A stretch of 64,000 bases of DNA, taken from positions 3,161,262-3,225,261 of the forward strand of contig RPFO01000156.1 of the NCBI GenBank assembly GCA_009746045.1, read 5' to 3'. Each line of letters begins with the position of its first letter. The first letter of the stretch is position 1. Origin of the DNA: Mesostigma viride (Eukaryota > Streptophyta > Mesostigmatophyceae > Mesostigmatales > Mesostigmataceae). Shown piece after piece: positions 1 to 11,400 of this stretch. The notes beneath the pieces were generated by a model. It saw only the letters and a program-made list of their open reading frames with translations. It ran no database searches and had not been told where the DNA came from. The translations under genes were made by a program, and so were the position numbers.

Positions 1-125
1 ACGAGGAAGTTAGGTGACGAAGTTATGTTGTCTGCCAACAAGGGCGCGCATCTGGCACCTAACATTTAATCGTAGCACAATTGACATCCAGGCACCATGG
101 CTAGCGACGGTGATGGTGCGGGTCT

Positions 126-231
126 ATGGAACACGATGATGATGGGGCCGACGAGATGCAGGCGGTATTCGAGACTGTCTGGACGCACATCGTGAAAGAA
201 CAGACTCTCAACAAGAAAGGGCAGCCGACAG
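126..231 (+). CDS. Possible first exon of an unrecognised host gene
   Basis: An open frame starts at an ATG at 126 after an in-frame stop at 111-113. It encodes an acidic start followed by MQAVFETVWTHIVKEQTL and ends at a good donor (gacag/gtaact at 231/232). The exon would end in phase 1. It does not join in phase to the next visible exon at 1177, so an intermediate exon is missing or the two belong to different genes. No family is recognised. Confidence rests only on the open frame, composition and donor site. Confidence 0.3.
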
Positions 232-1176
232 GTAACTAAAGCTCAGTGACGTGCACACTTTTGGATGCGAAATTATCGGGTTCTACCACCCGAGCAAGGC
301 TACCACCCGAGCAAGGCTAGCACCCGCCATATCATGGGCGCCACGTATGCGAAGGAGGCAAGAGTGAGCGAGTGCAAGAGGCCGCCGGAGGCATTGCGTC
401 GATCGCAGGCGGCGGGGTATTTGGTGGCGTGACTCGCGATGCACATAAATGCCTTATTATTTAGCCATGCCGGCTGCTGCTAGCCAGCCACCGTACCATA
501 TGTGTTAATGGTTTAGGGAAGCTGGGTCAGGTTGCTGGCATGCATGGTATCCTGCACGCTAGCCACATTGTTGGCAGCCCGCATGGATTCTTGCTTCATG
601 TAGATCAATATTGCATGGTGGCCAACCACGAGTACGGGCAAGATGTCCGTTTCTGGCATAATGTCTTATTACTTTTGGCAAGTTGGCCAACTGACCGTGT
701 GCTGTATTTCAGTCTTAGTATATAGCAATTCCATGCTGCCAGAGATGACGTGGTTTTAAGTTCAACCTACAGTAATAGTGGCAGCAATCTCTATACCTCT
801 GCAAGTGTCATTGCGCATGCATATCTACTTGTGTTATTATCCTTTTCAGGTGTGCACTGATTGTGCATACAACTTTGATATGGTGTGCGTTTAATAGACT
901 TAACAATTAAACAGGACAATGCTTGTACTTGTAAGCAGCAACGGTAATGCCAATGTCATGAGATGATGTGTCACATATAGGCATGTGGTGCATTGCAAGA
1001 ACACAAAGAAAACATGCCTGATTGGTCAGCATGTTGAGGAACCCCCTGAACCATTAAAAAAACAGCATTTTCAAGAGTCACCGTACGATTTGCGTATAAT
1101 ACCCCGTACGAGCGTATTATACCCAATAACCATGGGCCCCGTACGATTGCGTATTGCGTATGCCTGTTCACTGCAG
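232..1176. other. Non-coding or intronic interval, nothing recognised
   Basis: AT-richer than the flanking exon candidates. Short open frames are present, but none has convincing composition or splice sites. If 126-231 and 1177-1282 belong to one gene, this is intron plus perhaps an unseen exon. A short near-duplicate (ctaccacccgagcaaggc) occurs twice around 280-318. Confidence 0.4.
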
Positions 1177-1282
1177 CGAAGACTGCGCTGCCGTTCCAGT
1201 GTCGGCGGTGCAAGACATCGTCTCCGTGCAGGCCGGCTACTGGCAGGCGGACTTTTACAGCTGGGCGGACTACACCGTACAG
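1177..1282 (+). CDS. Internal exon of an unrecognised host gene
   Basis: The exon is bounded by an acceptor (ttcactgcag/c) and a donor (gtacag/gtactt). In the supported frame it reads EDCAAVPVSAVQ and later QAGYWQADFYSWADYTVQ, with GC-rich third positions. It joins in phase 0 to the exon starting at 1788, giving the continuous stretch DYTVQFFYSKENACLQRV across the junction. The phase match and the compositional contrast with the intron are the support. I do not recognise the protein family. Confidence 0.5.
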
Positions 1283-1494
1283 GTACTTTCTGTTTATAAT
1301 GTCCTCTCTATATTGCATGCATTTGATGCGGCTGGCTGCGATGCCTCATTTGCTTTACTGCTGGAGGTGACAGAAAAGTCATAAAGCTTGCTGCCTGGGT
1401 GTTCGATCAGAGAACATATTTTGTCTGTGTATCTGCTTCTTTTTTTTTCCCTCTGTAATCTTTGGTTGTCTACCCTTTTTCATCCTGGTGGTTG

Positions 1495-1672
1495 GGTGGT
1501 TGGTTAGTTGGTTGGTTGGTTGGTTGGTTGGTTGGTTGGTTGGTTGGTTGGTTGGTTGGTTGGTTGGTTGGTTGGTTGGTTGGTTGGTTGGTTGGTTGGT
1601 TGGTTGGTTGGTTGGTTGGTTGGTTGGTTGGTTGGTTGGTTGGTTGGGTGGGTGGGTGGGTGGGTTGGTTGT
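1495..1672. repeat. TTGG/GGGT microsatellite inside an intron
   Basis: About 140 bp of uninterrupted TTGG units pass into GGGT units. It lies inside the intron 1283-1787 of the unrecognised plus-strand host gene. Open frames read across it in every frame are repeat artefacts. Confidence 0.95.
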
Positions 1673-1787
1673 TGTATACTCACTATTGTTGTGATTGCTA
1701 GAGAACTGTCACTTATATACCATTGTTTACTCGCATGTTTGCTTGCTCATGCTCCTGCCTACCATATCATGTGCACTTACTTCGCAG

Positions 1788-2078
1788 TTCTTCTACTCCA
1801 AGGAGAACGCCTGCCTACAGCGCGTGCGGGGACCGGCCAAGCTGAAGGAGCTCAAGGCGGCCTTTCAGGCGCGCAACGAGGTGCTCATGGCTGGCTGCAG
1901 CGAGCCCACCCGACGCACCCTGAACCAGTCCCAAGCAGCGGCTTTCAGGCCGGTGGCGCAGAAGAAGTGGGGACCCAAGAAGTCAACCCAGGACCCAAGC
2001 GTCAAGGGCTACGTCCAGTTCCCCACCTCGCCGGTCATGATGAGCGCGTGGCCGCGCAGCATCCGGCCTCAAGCGGTT
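1788..2078 (+). CDS. Exon of an unrecognised host gene
   Basis: The exon begins after an acceptor (cttacttcgcag) in phase 0 with FFYSKENACLQRVRGPAKLK and continues through a lysine- and proline-containing stretch (KKWGPKKS) to about SAWPRSIRP. Base composition drops sharply to AT-rich after about 2075. The frame itself stays open to a stop at 2169-2171, so either the exon ends at a weak donor near 2078 or the gene ends at that stop with an unusual tail. The product is not identified. Together with 1177-1282 it makes the best two-exon model in this region. Confidence 0.5.
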
Positions 2079-2171
2079 TGTCAAGAATCCTGTCTTGAAT
2101 ATGCCCATTATGCTGACCGTGCAGAAATCTATAATACGGGCAATTGTATTCGAGCCCTAATTAACAAATAG

Positions 2172-3266
2172 ATATGCTCGGATAGTAGTACCTAAGTGGG
2201 ATTTGTCCTATACGTGAACGGACAAGTATGACTATGTGCCAAGTTGTACAATGGCACTAGGACCATTGGTCACTATCTTCACCAGATTATAGTATGGTGT
2301 CATCACTGTCATGTGCATGTCATACCATGCCGTACCGAGTCATGCATGCGCATGCACCATGTTCCAACATACCAGCTGTCGTTATCGACCCATTGTCGGC
2401 CCATGCGCATACCAGGGCCGCCGCCACCACTCACCTACCATAATTACCAATGTTCACGCTACCTTGAGGTAGCCATGGAAAGCCACACCATATGGACGTA
2501 ATAAATAATTTTCCTGGCTCCTGACGCTTAAGTCGGCAATGATTCACCACCTACAAATTATTAATTCCCATAATAATCACACATGCCTTTAACACGGTTC
2601 AAGGCGGAGTCAGATGGCACCACCTTGAAAGTCAGTGTTTCTAGTAAGGGTTTTTGGCACGCGTCAGACGGCTGACACGCCGCTGTTGGCAGCGCGTCAG
2701 ACCATTCCAGTTAGGGGCGGGTCCCAGGGGCCCCACGTACATCTAGGGTTGATTTACCCTCAAAGACCATAAGAAGCGGAATCACTGGGGGATGGGGGTT
2801 GGGGCAGCCAAATTGGGGGCATGGGTGCAAGATGGGACAGGGACATGATGAAATGGGGTTTCAAGCTATATATAGGTGAAGTGCATGGCAGGACAGATAT
2901 TACGACAATATTTCTCATACATGCTTCATACTCAAGAAAACTGGCCTTCTCAAGCTTTGAAAAAGAAAATTTCCAATTTTCCATTCCACAATGTCACAGG
3001 TTTCTGGTGGACTTTAGAAAACTTAAAATCATGTTATAACTTAATAAAAGAATACAAATTACCAGCGGGACCAAAAAGCTTGATTTCTCAAAACTCAAAT
3101 GGCTAGCAAGTAGCACGTCGATCTAGATGTGCATAAAACAGGAGCCCTTAGCTACAAATAACACAAACTGTCAAGCCCCCGGCCCCCCATCCAATGTTCT
3201 CAAGGTATAGGTGCCGCTGCTGACTGAATCTCCCGGGGCCTGTGCATCTAGCCTCACTAGGCACTC
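2172..3266. other. Intergenic, no gene recognised
   Basis: No convincing coding exon or known repeat was seen. The interval separates the plus-strand host exons from the 3' end of the minus-strand hAT gene, and the outer boundary of the hAT element probably lies here. I searched for hAT-type terminal inverted repeats shared with 14623-15000 and did not find a pair I trust. Confidence 0.4.
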
Positions 3267-5156
3267 TCAGTGTAGCTCCAACTCATCATCCTCAGATGCA
3301 TCTTCCACATCTTCTTCTACATTGCATGCCAACTCAGCAGCCTCTGGCTTTTCCTTTGCCACCGTGCAGCGGTTGCCAGTCTTGCCATGTAGACGGCGTT
3401 TCACTCCCCTGTCCATCCAGTGCCGGTACGCGCGCACAATCCCCCCGGCCGGGCTTGTCAAACTCAGGCAGGGGCAGGGCATTCACACGCGTGCGCATGG
3501 CAGCATCCAGGTGCACCTCCTTCAGTAAGGTGCGCCGCTTGCACTTGATCTCATTCATGGCGGAGAAAACCCTCTCATTGGGCACGGAGCCCACCACCAG
3601 GGACAGGTATACCCGCGCCTGACCGTCAGCCATGCCGGTATCAGGTTGATCAACGCCGTGCACCGCACCTTCTTAGCCCACTCCTGACGCCATGGCGCGT
3701 AGATGGTGCGGCCGTCCTTCTTGTCAGTACCTTGCGTTGCCCACTCCTGCATCATCTTCTTAAAGTCCTTGTACTGCGCCATCAGGTCCTCCCTGCGGAC
3801 AAGCGGGTCCACCTCGAACGGCTCCACCCCGGGCGGCTTGCACTGTTGCGGGTTGCAGTACAGCTGCACGAGCGGGTCGAGGGCCTCAGCAACCGCGGTG
3901 CTGGACTTCGGCTCCTCCCAGTACTCCGGGTGGAACACCTCAAACGCCTGCATGATGGCAGGCTCCGGGAAGCGCGCCTCAAAGGAGGTGAGCACCGTCT
4001 CAGCCACGGCTGCCAGCTTCTGCTTGACCGCGGTGACCTGGTGCTTGAGCTTGGCGGTGTCCGGCCGCCTGCGTGGCCAGGCGCACCTGCTTGCGGGAGC
4101 GCGTGACCCTCGCGGCATTCACCCGCTCAGTCGTTGGCCTGCCCCGCGTGTTGAAGGACACGTCGTAGCCCACCTCGTTCGCCATGCGTCCACGAGCTTG
4201 ACCGACCCACCCTCCCCCTCTTGCAGCCTCACCCTTGTCGCCACAGGTCGCTCTGGCTGCGGGGCGGCCCCGCGCAGCACCAGCTGATCCTCCCCCGCCT
4301 CCCCCCCATCATCATCCCCCGCCTCATCCTCGCTGGCCTTGCAGTTGGTGCCCTCTAGCAGGGCCTGGAAGGCAGCACCGCATGTCGCGCCACCCCCCAC
4401 GTACAGCTCCTTGATCGCGCTCGTGGTGTTGGTCAGCAGCCTGCCCACGTCAGCATAGTGACTGTCCTCCCGCTGAAAAGCCAGCGAGAGGATATCCATC
4501 TGCTGGAACATGGCCAGCAGGCCGTGCGCGGCAAGCACGAACTCCGCTGAGGTCAGCCGGTCGTAGATGTGCTCTGCCTTGTCCTTGTCATCCGCCTTGG
4601 TGGCCGTCTGCACCCGCTCCGCATAGAATGCCAGCAGCGCGTCATACTCCTCGATGACACGCTCCAGCGCCCCGCAAATAGACACCCACCGCACATCGTG
4701 CACTGCCTTGATCTGCAGCGACTTGCAGTGCCCGCGCACCAGCTGCTGCAGCTGGAACGCGCCGGTGCGCACGGTGCTCTTGCGAATGTCACCAGCCACG
4801 TCGGCCAGCAGCAACTGCAGGCGCTCCACGATGTCGTGCTCCAACGTGGCCTTGTAGACCAGGCTGTTCCGCGGTGGGCAGGGCACCACGAGGGCAGGGC
4901 AAAGGGAGCAAACCACTGGCGGCAGAGGGTAATGGCGCCCTTGTCTGCCCCTTGCATGACGTTGGCGCCATCGGATGCAATGGCAGTCACCTCCCTCGCC
5001 AGGGCCTTCAGCCCCCCGTGCTCATCATCAAAGCCCCCCGTGGTGGTGAGGCACTCGAGGATGCCCTTGGCGATGTTCTCAGCCGTGGCCACCCCCTCGG
5101 GGAGCTCGTGCAGCTCAAGGAACCGGGTGGTGCGGAGCGTTCTCCAACGGGTAGAC
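3267..5156 (-). pseudogene. hAT transposase, C-terminal half (interrupted and frameshifted)
   Basis: This is the C-terminal part of a hAT-superfamily transposase, read on the minus strand in several frames. The upstream part contains TTRFLELHELPEG, then a core region (AREVTAIASDGANVMQGADKG) resembling the catalytic domain. Near the end is the family's dimerisation block, SVPNERVFSAMNEIKCKRRTL, equivalent to the usual ER-FS-M--IK-R-R-L pattern. The frame changes at least near 5150, 4553-4916, 4119 and 3600, so the gene is dead or the assembly carries indels. The N-terminal half lies at 13613-14622. The two were separated by insertion of the palindromic-LTR element at 5162-13612, whose target duplication CATGA flanks both halves (5157-5161 and 13613-13617). 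Confidence 0.8.
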
Positions 5157-5161
5157 CATGA

Positions 5162-5344
5162 AGTTAGGTTAATATTGTGCGGAAACCTTTTTGCCACTTG
5201 GGCTTCTCAGGCTCCGCACAATATTACCGGCGATAACCACCGGTGTGAACTTGAGTGTCCGGCGAGTGGTTATCGCTGGTAATATTGTGCGGAACCTGAG
5301 AAGCCCAAGTGGCAAAAAGGTTTCCGCACAATATTAACCTAACT
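5162..5344. repeat. Left terminal repeat of a small LTR-like (TRIM-like) element; palindromic
   Basis: A 183-bp sequence starting AGTTAGGTTAATATTG and ending in its reverse complement; nearly the whole unit folds back on itself. A direct-orientation copy starts at 5580 and finishes at 13612. The copy here lacks about 28 bp from the centre of the palindrome. With the second copy it bounds a 235-bp internal segment, and the whole is flanked by CATGA/CATGA. Termini AGTT...AACT match those of both Copia-like LTRs in this window. The alternative is two independent foldback MITEs. Confidence 0.7.
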
Positions 5345-5579
5345 AAAACCTAGCCTCTTGGTGCGAGGACGAATCACTAGGCTCGGAACACCCGTATGCA
5401 TGAATATGATCGAATATAAGCATCTCGTTGGTGCAAATATCGATATGAATATGATCGAATATGAGCATCTCCTTGGTGCGCATATGATTAGAGCCGGGTG
5501 CCAAATCGGAACGAATTATTCCCCAAATAATCCGCTTCCGAGTGGATTCGAACCTGCGCCCCGCAAGGATCCAGGTCTT
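5345..5579. repeat. Internal segment of the TRIM-like element
   Basis: A non-coding 235-bp segment between the two palindromic terminal repeats. It contains two tandem copies of a roughly 46-bp unit (gaatatgatcgaatat...agcatct...ttggtgc) at about 5401-5490. Its right end carries a tRNA-like B box on the minus strand. No open frame of note. Confidence 0.6.
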
Positions 5580-5580
5580 A
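5536..5580 (-). other. tRNA-like 3' fragment (B box) in the TRIM-like element
   Basis: On the minus strand 5544-5554 reads GGTTCGAATCC, a perfect RNA polymerase III B-box/T-loop consensus, preceded by GGGGCGCA as in the variable arm and T stem of class II tRNAs. The 3' T-stem partner is imperfect and no D arm follows, so this is not a functional tRNA. It may be a tRNA-derived piece or a captured primer copy. Confidence 0.4.
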
Positions 5581-5726
5581 GTTAGGTTAATATTGTGCGG
5601 AAACCTTTTTGCCACTTGGGCTTCTCAGGTTCCGCACAATATTACCGGCGATAACCACTCGCCGGACACTCAAGTTCACACCGGTGTGAACTTGAGTGTC
5701 CGGCGAGTGGTTATCGCCGGTAATAT
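5580..5726. repeat. Right terminal repeat of the TRIM-like element, first part
   Basis: This copy is nearly identical to 5162-5344 in direct orientation but retains the full palindromic centre. It is cut after taatat at 5726 by the Copia-like element and resumes at 13549. The last five bases (AATAT, 5722-5726) are the target duplication of that insertion. Confidence 0.75.
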
Positions 5727-6343
5727 AGTTAACGTAAAGGATTTACGTTAGATGGATAGAGATTGTTACGCTCTTTCCAACGGCACCTTGAACGCCTCAT
5801 TTGGTTAAGGAACGTAAAAGTTATGACGTTTCCTAGGCTGTGCCGACAGTACCCGGCGCGCCACTGTGGGCGCGTACGGACACAGGATGTACAAGTGTCA
5901 CTTTGATAGTCCGCAGGACGTTGACAGGACTTGTACAGGACTTGATGGTCAATTGATAGGTAGGCGTGCTGTAGCGCGCCAGGACCTATGAGACAATTGA
6001 TGCTGACTAGTGTACGGATAGGTCCACAGGACTAGCCGTATGGACAATTGATAGATCTGCGCGCCAAAGGCGTGCCAGAGTCTGTGTAATCAATTGATTG
6101 ACAGTTCAGCTGTGACAGTGCAGCTGAATACTTGGACGCGTCCCTAGCAAGCTATATGAGTGACTTGGTCACACCGGGACGCTAGTTCTTGCGTGCACGT
6201 TCTCTTGGCACTGCGACCCTGTCGTCTGTGCTGCGTGCAGTCTTGGAAGTGACGTGACTTACGTCTGTGTTTCCTTGTTATTAATAAAGGCAACTTCCTG
6301 CAAGAACCATGGCGGAATTCGTGGCATTCTCACCCTCACAACT
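5727..6343 (+). repeat. 5' LTR of Copia-like element 1
   Basis: 617 bp from AGTTAACG to CACAACT. It differs from the 3' LTR (12932-13548) at about three sites, for example near 5968, 6209 and 6230. The element interior starts immediately after; no initiator-tRNA primer-binding motif was recognised there. Confidence 0.92.
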
Positions 6344-6367
6344 CGTATTACACGCTCTGTTAAAAAG

Positions 6368-7076
6368 ATGCCAAATTCTGAAGAATTCCGGATTCCCGAC
6401 GATGAGGAAATAGCCGCTCCGCCGGCTGGTCCTTCGTCAAGACCGACTGCGCCGTCGTGGCAGCAATTGCTCGACGAAGTTACGTTCGCTCGACGAGCTT
6501 CATCGTCAGCAGCGCGCAGCTCACGCATTGCTCGGGGATAACCCCGAGGACCCCGATTTGCCAGCACTGGTGCCGGCAATCCGCAACCTGTTGGACCAGA
6601 TTCGAAACATTTTATCGACATTTACGGTCCAGGTGCGGGGAGGTTTGCGGTCGGTGACCGAAGTCACGACTGCCATTGAGGAGTTGGACAACGTCCTCTC
6701 TTCACTCACCGGTTACCAGAGAAACCTGCAAAACTGGGCATCGCTACGCACGGGGGGCGCGCCGGCGGTGTCAACAAATTTGTTTCAGGATCTCGCGCTG
6801 CTATCGCTGCTCACTCGCGGCGTACGCAGTCGCGAGCGCCAGGTTTTAATTAACCTGGTGGCATTTCTCGCCTCTGTGCGAGAGTGGATTCCCGCGGGGT
6901 GGGAATTGTTGACGATCTTTACACATCCTCTGCGCCTCGTCGCGCGTCGGCGCGTCGCAACTTACGCGGCGGGGAGCACACCGGTTTTAATTCATACCGG
7001 TGCAGGTCCGGAGCTGGATATGGAGGATCGTGAGTTCGTATACACGTACTGCGACTTCAGGGGCCTTGACTACTAG
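6368..7076 (+). CDS. Unidentified 5' ORF of Copia-like element 1 (frameshifted)
   Basis: A reading begins at ATG 6368 (MPNSEEFRIPDDEE), close to the 5' LTR. It moves by one frame near 6480-6530, where LDELHRQQRAAHALLGDN continues into PEDPDLPALVPAIRNLLDQI and on to a stop at 7076. The product would be about 230 residues, mostly helical-looking, with no zinc knuckle, protease or nucleic-acid polymerase motif. It precedes a separate GAG with a CCHC knuckle, so it is either an extra N-terminal GAG domain or an additional protein. Its position in a recent element argues it is part of the element. Function unknown. Confidence 0.45.
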
Positions 7077-7245
7077 TCGGCCTAATTTTCTTTGCAGTAC
7101 TCGTCGACATTTTTTTGTCGAATTTTCGGCGGCAATTCGCGGGGGCGGCAGCGACACCGGCGCAGGCGGCAGTGGCGACACAAAAATTTTGTACATATTT
7201 TCTGCTGCTTTGTTAAGGTGTTCTTTGAATAGCTGGTAGTGCAGG

Positions 7246-8357
7246 ATGGCTGAGGGACGCCGTAGCAAGGGTCCAGCCAGTGGGAATAATAATGGGGGTG
7301 CTGGTAGTGGAACCGCTCACGTAGATGACGTGGGGCTTACCGGAGAGATTACCAACCTTCCTCACAATAATAATAATGCACAAGCTATTCATGGCTTTGA
7401 TCTTACCACACAGGGTCTTTTAATTGTCAATCAGTTGCAGCCTGTAACCTCAGACTCCAAGCCTAAGCAGGCTGAAGAGTTTGTGGAGGGATTGGAAGGG
7501 TTCCCTAGCTTGTACGGTGGTACAAATTACTATCAAATCTGGATAGGCAGTAGCACTTTTGGCAAGTGTACTGACCAGATTAAGGACCTAACCAGGGAGT
7601 GCAAAAGGCCAATAAGGCCTGGGCACTGTACGTGGCTGAGCTGAAGGAGCTGCTGGAAGACCAGCGAAGAAGGTCGGCATCCATTGGCAGGACAAGTATC
7701 AAGGGTGGGAGGTCAAGGGGGACCTGATCCAGAACTTTCTCAACTATTGTAAGATGGTTGAGGAGGGCAGGGCTCACGGCTTTAATGTCGCTGATAACAT
7801 AGCCCTAACCAACTGGCTCAAGGTTTCTGGGCTGGATAAGGCGACACGTGGCTCCTTAAAAGTCATGTGTGCCCCACACTCTACCCTGAAGGCCTACAAG
7901 GTCATCATTAAACAAGCTCGAGGCAGAGGAGCTGTTTGAGGGTGGAGTGCCAGCAGTGAAGGCTACCCAGGCAGGCGGGCGTACCCAGGGTGGCTCCAAG
8001 ACGTCTGAGGCTGACCGAAGCCAAGGAGGGCGTAGGGGCAACCATAACAAGCGCAAGGGAGATCATTCACCTGATTCTGACAGGAGGTCACACTCCAAGT
8101 CGGTGTTCAGGCGGGTGGGTGGTCAGCCCAAGCAGGGCAACGCGTCTGACAATGGGGGCAGTGGCCAGGGCAAGTCCAAGATACAATGCTACCTGTGCAA
8201 GGGGTGGGGGCACATCAAGAAGGAGTGTCCCAGCTTCAAGAAGTCCCAGGGCCAGGGCAGCAACAAGAATAACAACAACAACAAGAAGAACAACAACAAG
8301 TCCCAGGCAGGCCAGCCTTCAAAGGGCAGTCAGCAAGAAGACAACAAGGAGCAGTGA
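7246..8357 (+). CDS. gag: GAG of Copia-like element 1 (frameshifted)
   Basis: The protein starts at ATG 7246 (MAEGRRSKGPASGNN) after a purine-poor leader. Frame shifts occur near 7600-7750 and near 7930. The middle part (GFNVADNIALTNWLKVSGLDK) resembles a capsid core. The C-terminal part is basic and ends with a zinc knuckle, CYLCKGWGHIKKEC (C-x2-C-x4-H-x4-C), followed by an N/K/Q-rich tail. GAG forms the virus-like particle and packages element RNA. No aspartic protease motif is present in or directly after GAG, where Copia elements usually have it. Confidence 0.75.
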
Positions 8358-8498
8358 CTGTCTGAGGCAACCCCTACACACCTTAATTCACCCAAGGGGG
8401 AGGCCAGGTGCTCCAATGCAGATTTTATATCTGGGCAACAAGAGGGTGATCTCCAGGTTCAGTGTGGCCCCAGGTCACCTGGAGAGGTACAGGTTCCT

Positions 8499-11400
8499 AT
8501 GAAGACGTCCTTGACAGCTGATGCAGCTGTAAGAATGTCTGACCCTATGCATCCTCGTGCTGGGCACGAGGGTGGACCTCTCATTTTGAGAGAAACCAAT
8601 GTACAACCACAGAGGGGTGTGAAGGCCTCTGGTGGTATGCATGTGGTCCCTGCTGGCGGTCCAGGTGTTGGGCATGAGCAGGGTGACTCAGGCTCTGAGT
8701 CAGAACAGGATGGAAGTCAGCATGGTGATGCTGGACAACCTGACAGCACAGTCCTGACTGTGCCAGGGACTGCTTCCTCTGTGTACCAGGAGTTGGGTGC
8801 CCGAATCCACAACATGTTTGGGCATGCCACTTCTCTGTCAAACAACTTTGCCTTCCGTATGGGCAGGGCACCCCTTCTTAAGGCGTGTCAGCAAGCTGCC
8901 TCACGGTGTAAGTGCCAGTTGTCCTCCAACAAGCCCAGGAAATCACATGCCAAAGCTCTACCTCAGAGCATTGGTGATCTGCAGTGTGATATCCAACACA
9001 TCAGGGGCATGCAACTGTTGGTGTGCGTGGACAGGTACACGAAATACAAGGTGCTGGAGCATTTACCTTCTATGAAGAACAGGTACTTGCTGGCTGCCCT
9101 GCAGAATGTAAGAGCCAAGTTTCCTACCACAAGGATCCAGGTGGACATGCAGTTTCAGCATCTCAAGGGTGATCCTACCCTTCCTGAGTTGCTGGTTACA
9201 CCTAGGGAGGCTCATGGGCAGCAGGGTGCTATCGAGAGGGCAATCCAGGAGGTCAAGAAATTGATCATCTCTGAAGACTGGGTACCCTTGTCTGCACCTG
9301 CACTTGTCAGGAGTGCATGGCTGAGGAACGTGGAGCAGCAGCTGAACAGCAGGGTTAACTTCTACTATGATGGAGTTGCTGTCAGCCCAATGGGTCTATA
9401 TCATGGCCTGTGCCCACCACATGTGCTGGAGGGCTGGAAACATGCTGCACATGTCACCTTTGCCAAGCTGAGGGAGAAGGACCGGGGTTGGAAGATGCTG
9501 GAGCCACAAGTGGGTCAGAAGGTCCTAGCTTGGAAGGAACCTAGCCTTTATGGCAAACGTGGTAGCTGGAGTCCTGGGGTGGTTACCCAGGTTGATGAAG
9601 CTAGCCACGCATGCTTGGTCAGCATGGAGGACGAACCAAAGCATGTACACCGGCTGAGTTGGTCATATGTCAAGCCTAACCTGATGAATGAGGGCAGTCA
9701 GGCACAAGGCTCACAGGATCTGCAGGATTTTCAGGTCCCAGGTGACATCACTGACGCAACGACCACATCTGTTGCAGGGGAATCTGTCAGCCCTGGCCAG
9801 GTTGCAGAGGTACTTGTTGAACAGGCTGCAAGGTCAACAGCTGGGGAGTCAACTGTCAAGCCCAAGGCACTAACCAAGCCCAGGGGGACAAGTTTGGCTG
9901 GATTGATTGGGGCTCTACAAAGGGCCAAGAAGCAGCCCAAGGTAGCCAAGCTCAGGTGGCATGGCAATCTGGGGCTGGACACTGCCTTAGAGGTAGACAC
10001 TAATTCTCAGGTTTCCATCATTGGGACCAGGGCTGCAGCAGGGTACAGCATGTCTGAACCCAGCTATCAGTTTGTGTCTGACTTCAGTGGCGGGGTACAC
10101 GTGAAGGTACTGGGTGAGGTATTCATTCCTATCCTTGGACAGGACACTGCTTTTTGTGTCTTGGAGGGCTATCAAGGACCTGCTCTTCTGGGGCAGAATT
10201 TCCTATGCCAGGATGGGTAGTGATCACGTCCTCTCTCCTGACTAAGGAAGGGGCTGGTCAGGTCCCACTGATTAATTTCAGGACCACTCACCTATCACGT
10301 GCAGTAACCAGGTCGGTTAAGCGTGTGCAAGTGTGCCAGGGGCAGGAGCCCTTGGTTGATGACCTCATACTGCCAGCTGCTAGTCATCCAAGCAGTTTGG
10401 GCATTGGTCCTCACTCACTTGCTGGACACAGCCCTATCAACTACCAAGGCCTGGTGAAGCTCATGTCCTCTCCCATTATGTGTCCCCAGGTCACACTGGG
10501 TCTGATTAAATCTGGGGAGGACTGGATCTCCAAGAAATGCGTGGAACCTGTCAATGACCTGCCTCCTGCACGACGTCTACTCAAGCTCAAGTTTGTCATC
10601 AAGATGAAGGAGGTGGACGGGGTCAAGGTACCACATGTCAGGCCAGTGCTGAATGAGTTCAAGGGTACTGGTGAGTGCACTGCTGAGGAGTTGTATACCC
10701 CTGGCATGCTGCATGATACTTGGAGGCTGCTGCTGTGTGTATTTCTAGGCCTTCTCAACAAGGGCTTGGACTATGGCTCAGTGGTGGTAGACTTCAAGAG
10801 GGCATTTCTGGAGGGGATGCAGATGTGGCACAGGAAAAGTGGGAGGGCAAGACGCCTTTCTATGTTAGGGTGCCTGCTGTATGGAAAAGGGACATCCACA
10901 CGGAGTTCCTTAAAATCCTCAAGGGCCTGGAGGGCCTGAGGTCAAGTCCAATAATCTGGAGGGAGACTCTCAACCGTTTCCTGAAGGAGCATTGCAACTT
11001 GAAGGTCTCTCCTGTAGACCCCTGTCTGTTTCTGGGGCAATGGGAAGGCCTGCCAGTGTATGCTTCGCTGCACGGGGATGACCTACATCTGATAGCTCCC
11101 ACGTCGTGGCTTAAGGAGCTGATCTCCATCATTAAGTCCAAGTTTCCTCTGGGTAGGGAGCAATGGCAGGTGGAGAATGAGCCTCTGCTGTTTGTGGGCA
11201 TGGAGGCCACACTGGTGAAGAAGGGGGGGAGTGGCGTATGCTGCTGGTGGGGGGCAATGATTATCAAGAGACCCTCATTAGCAAGCTTCCTCCAACCATC
11301 ACACAGGCACTGTGTCCCATGGTGAGGGGCATGGTTGCTTGGGTGGCAGGCATTTCCAGGCCAGACCTTATGGTCATAGCCAGGTTGCCTGATGACATGC

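Noticed and set aside
126-1282. Direct splice of the exon 126-231 to 1177-1282
   Set aside because: Phases do not match (one base over on the left, one base offered on the right).
1462-1701. Open frames of VGWL repeats
   Set aside because: They come from the TTGG microsatellite in an intron.
4569-5282. Plus-strand frame of 237 codons over the hAT gene
   Set aside because: Antisense to the recognised transposase, and it runs into the palindromic repeat.
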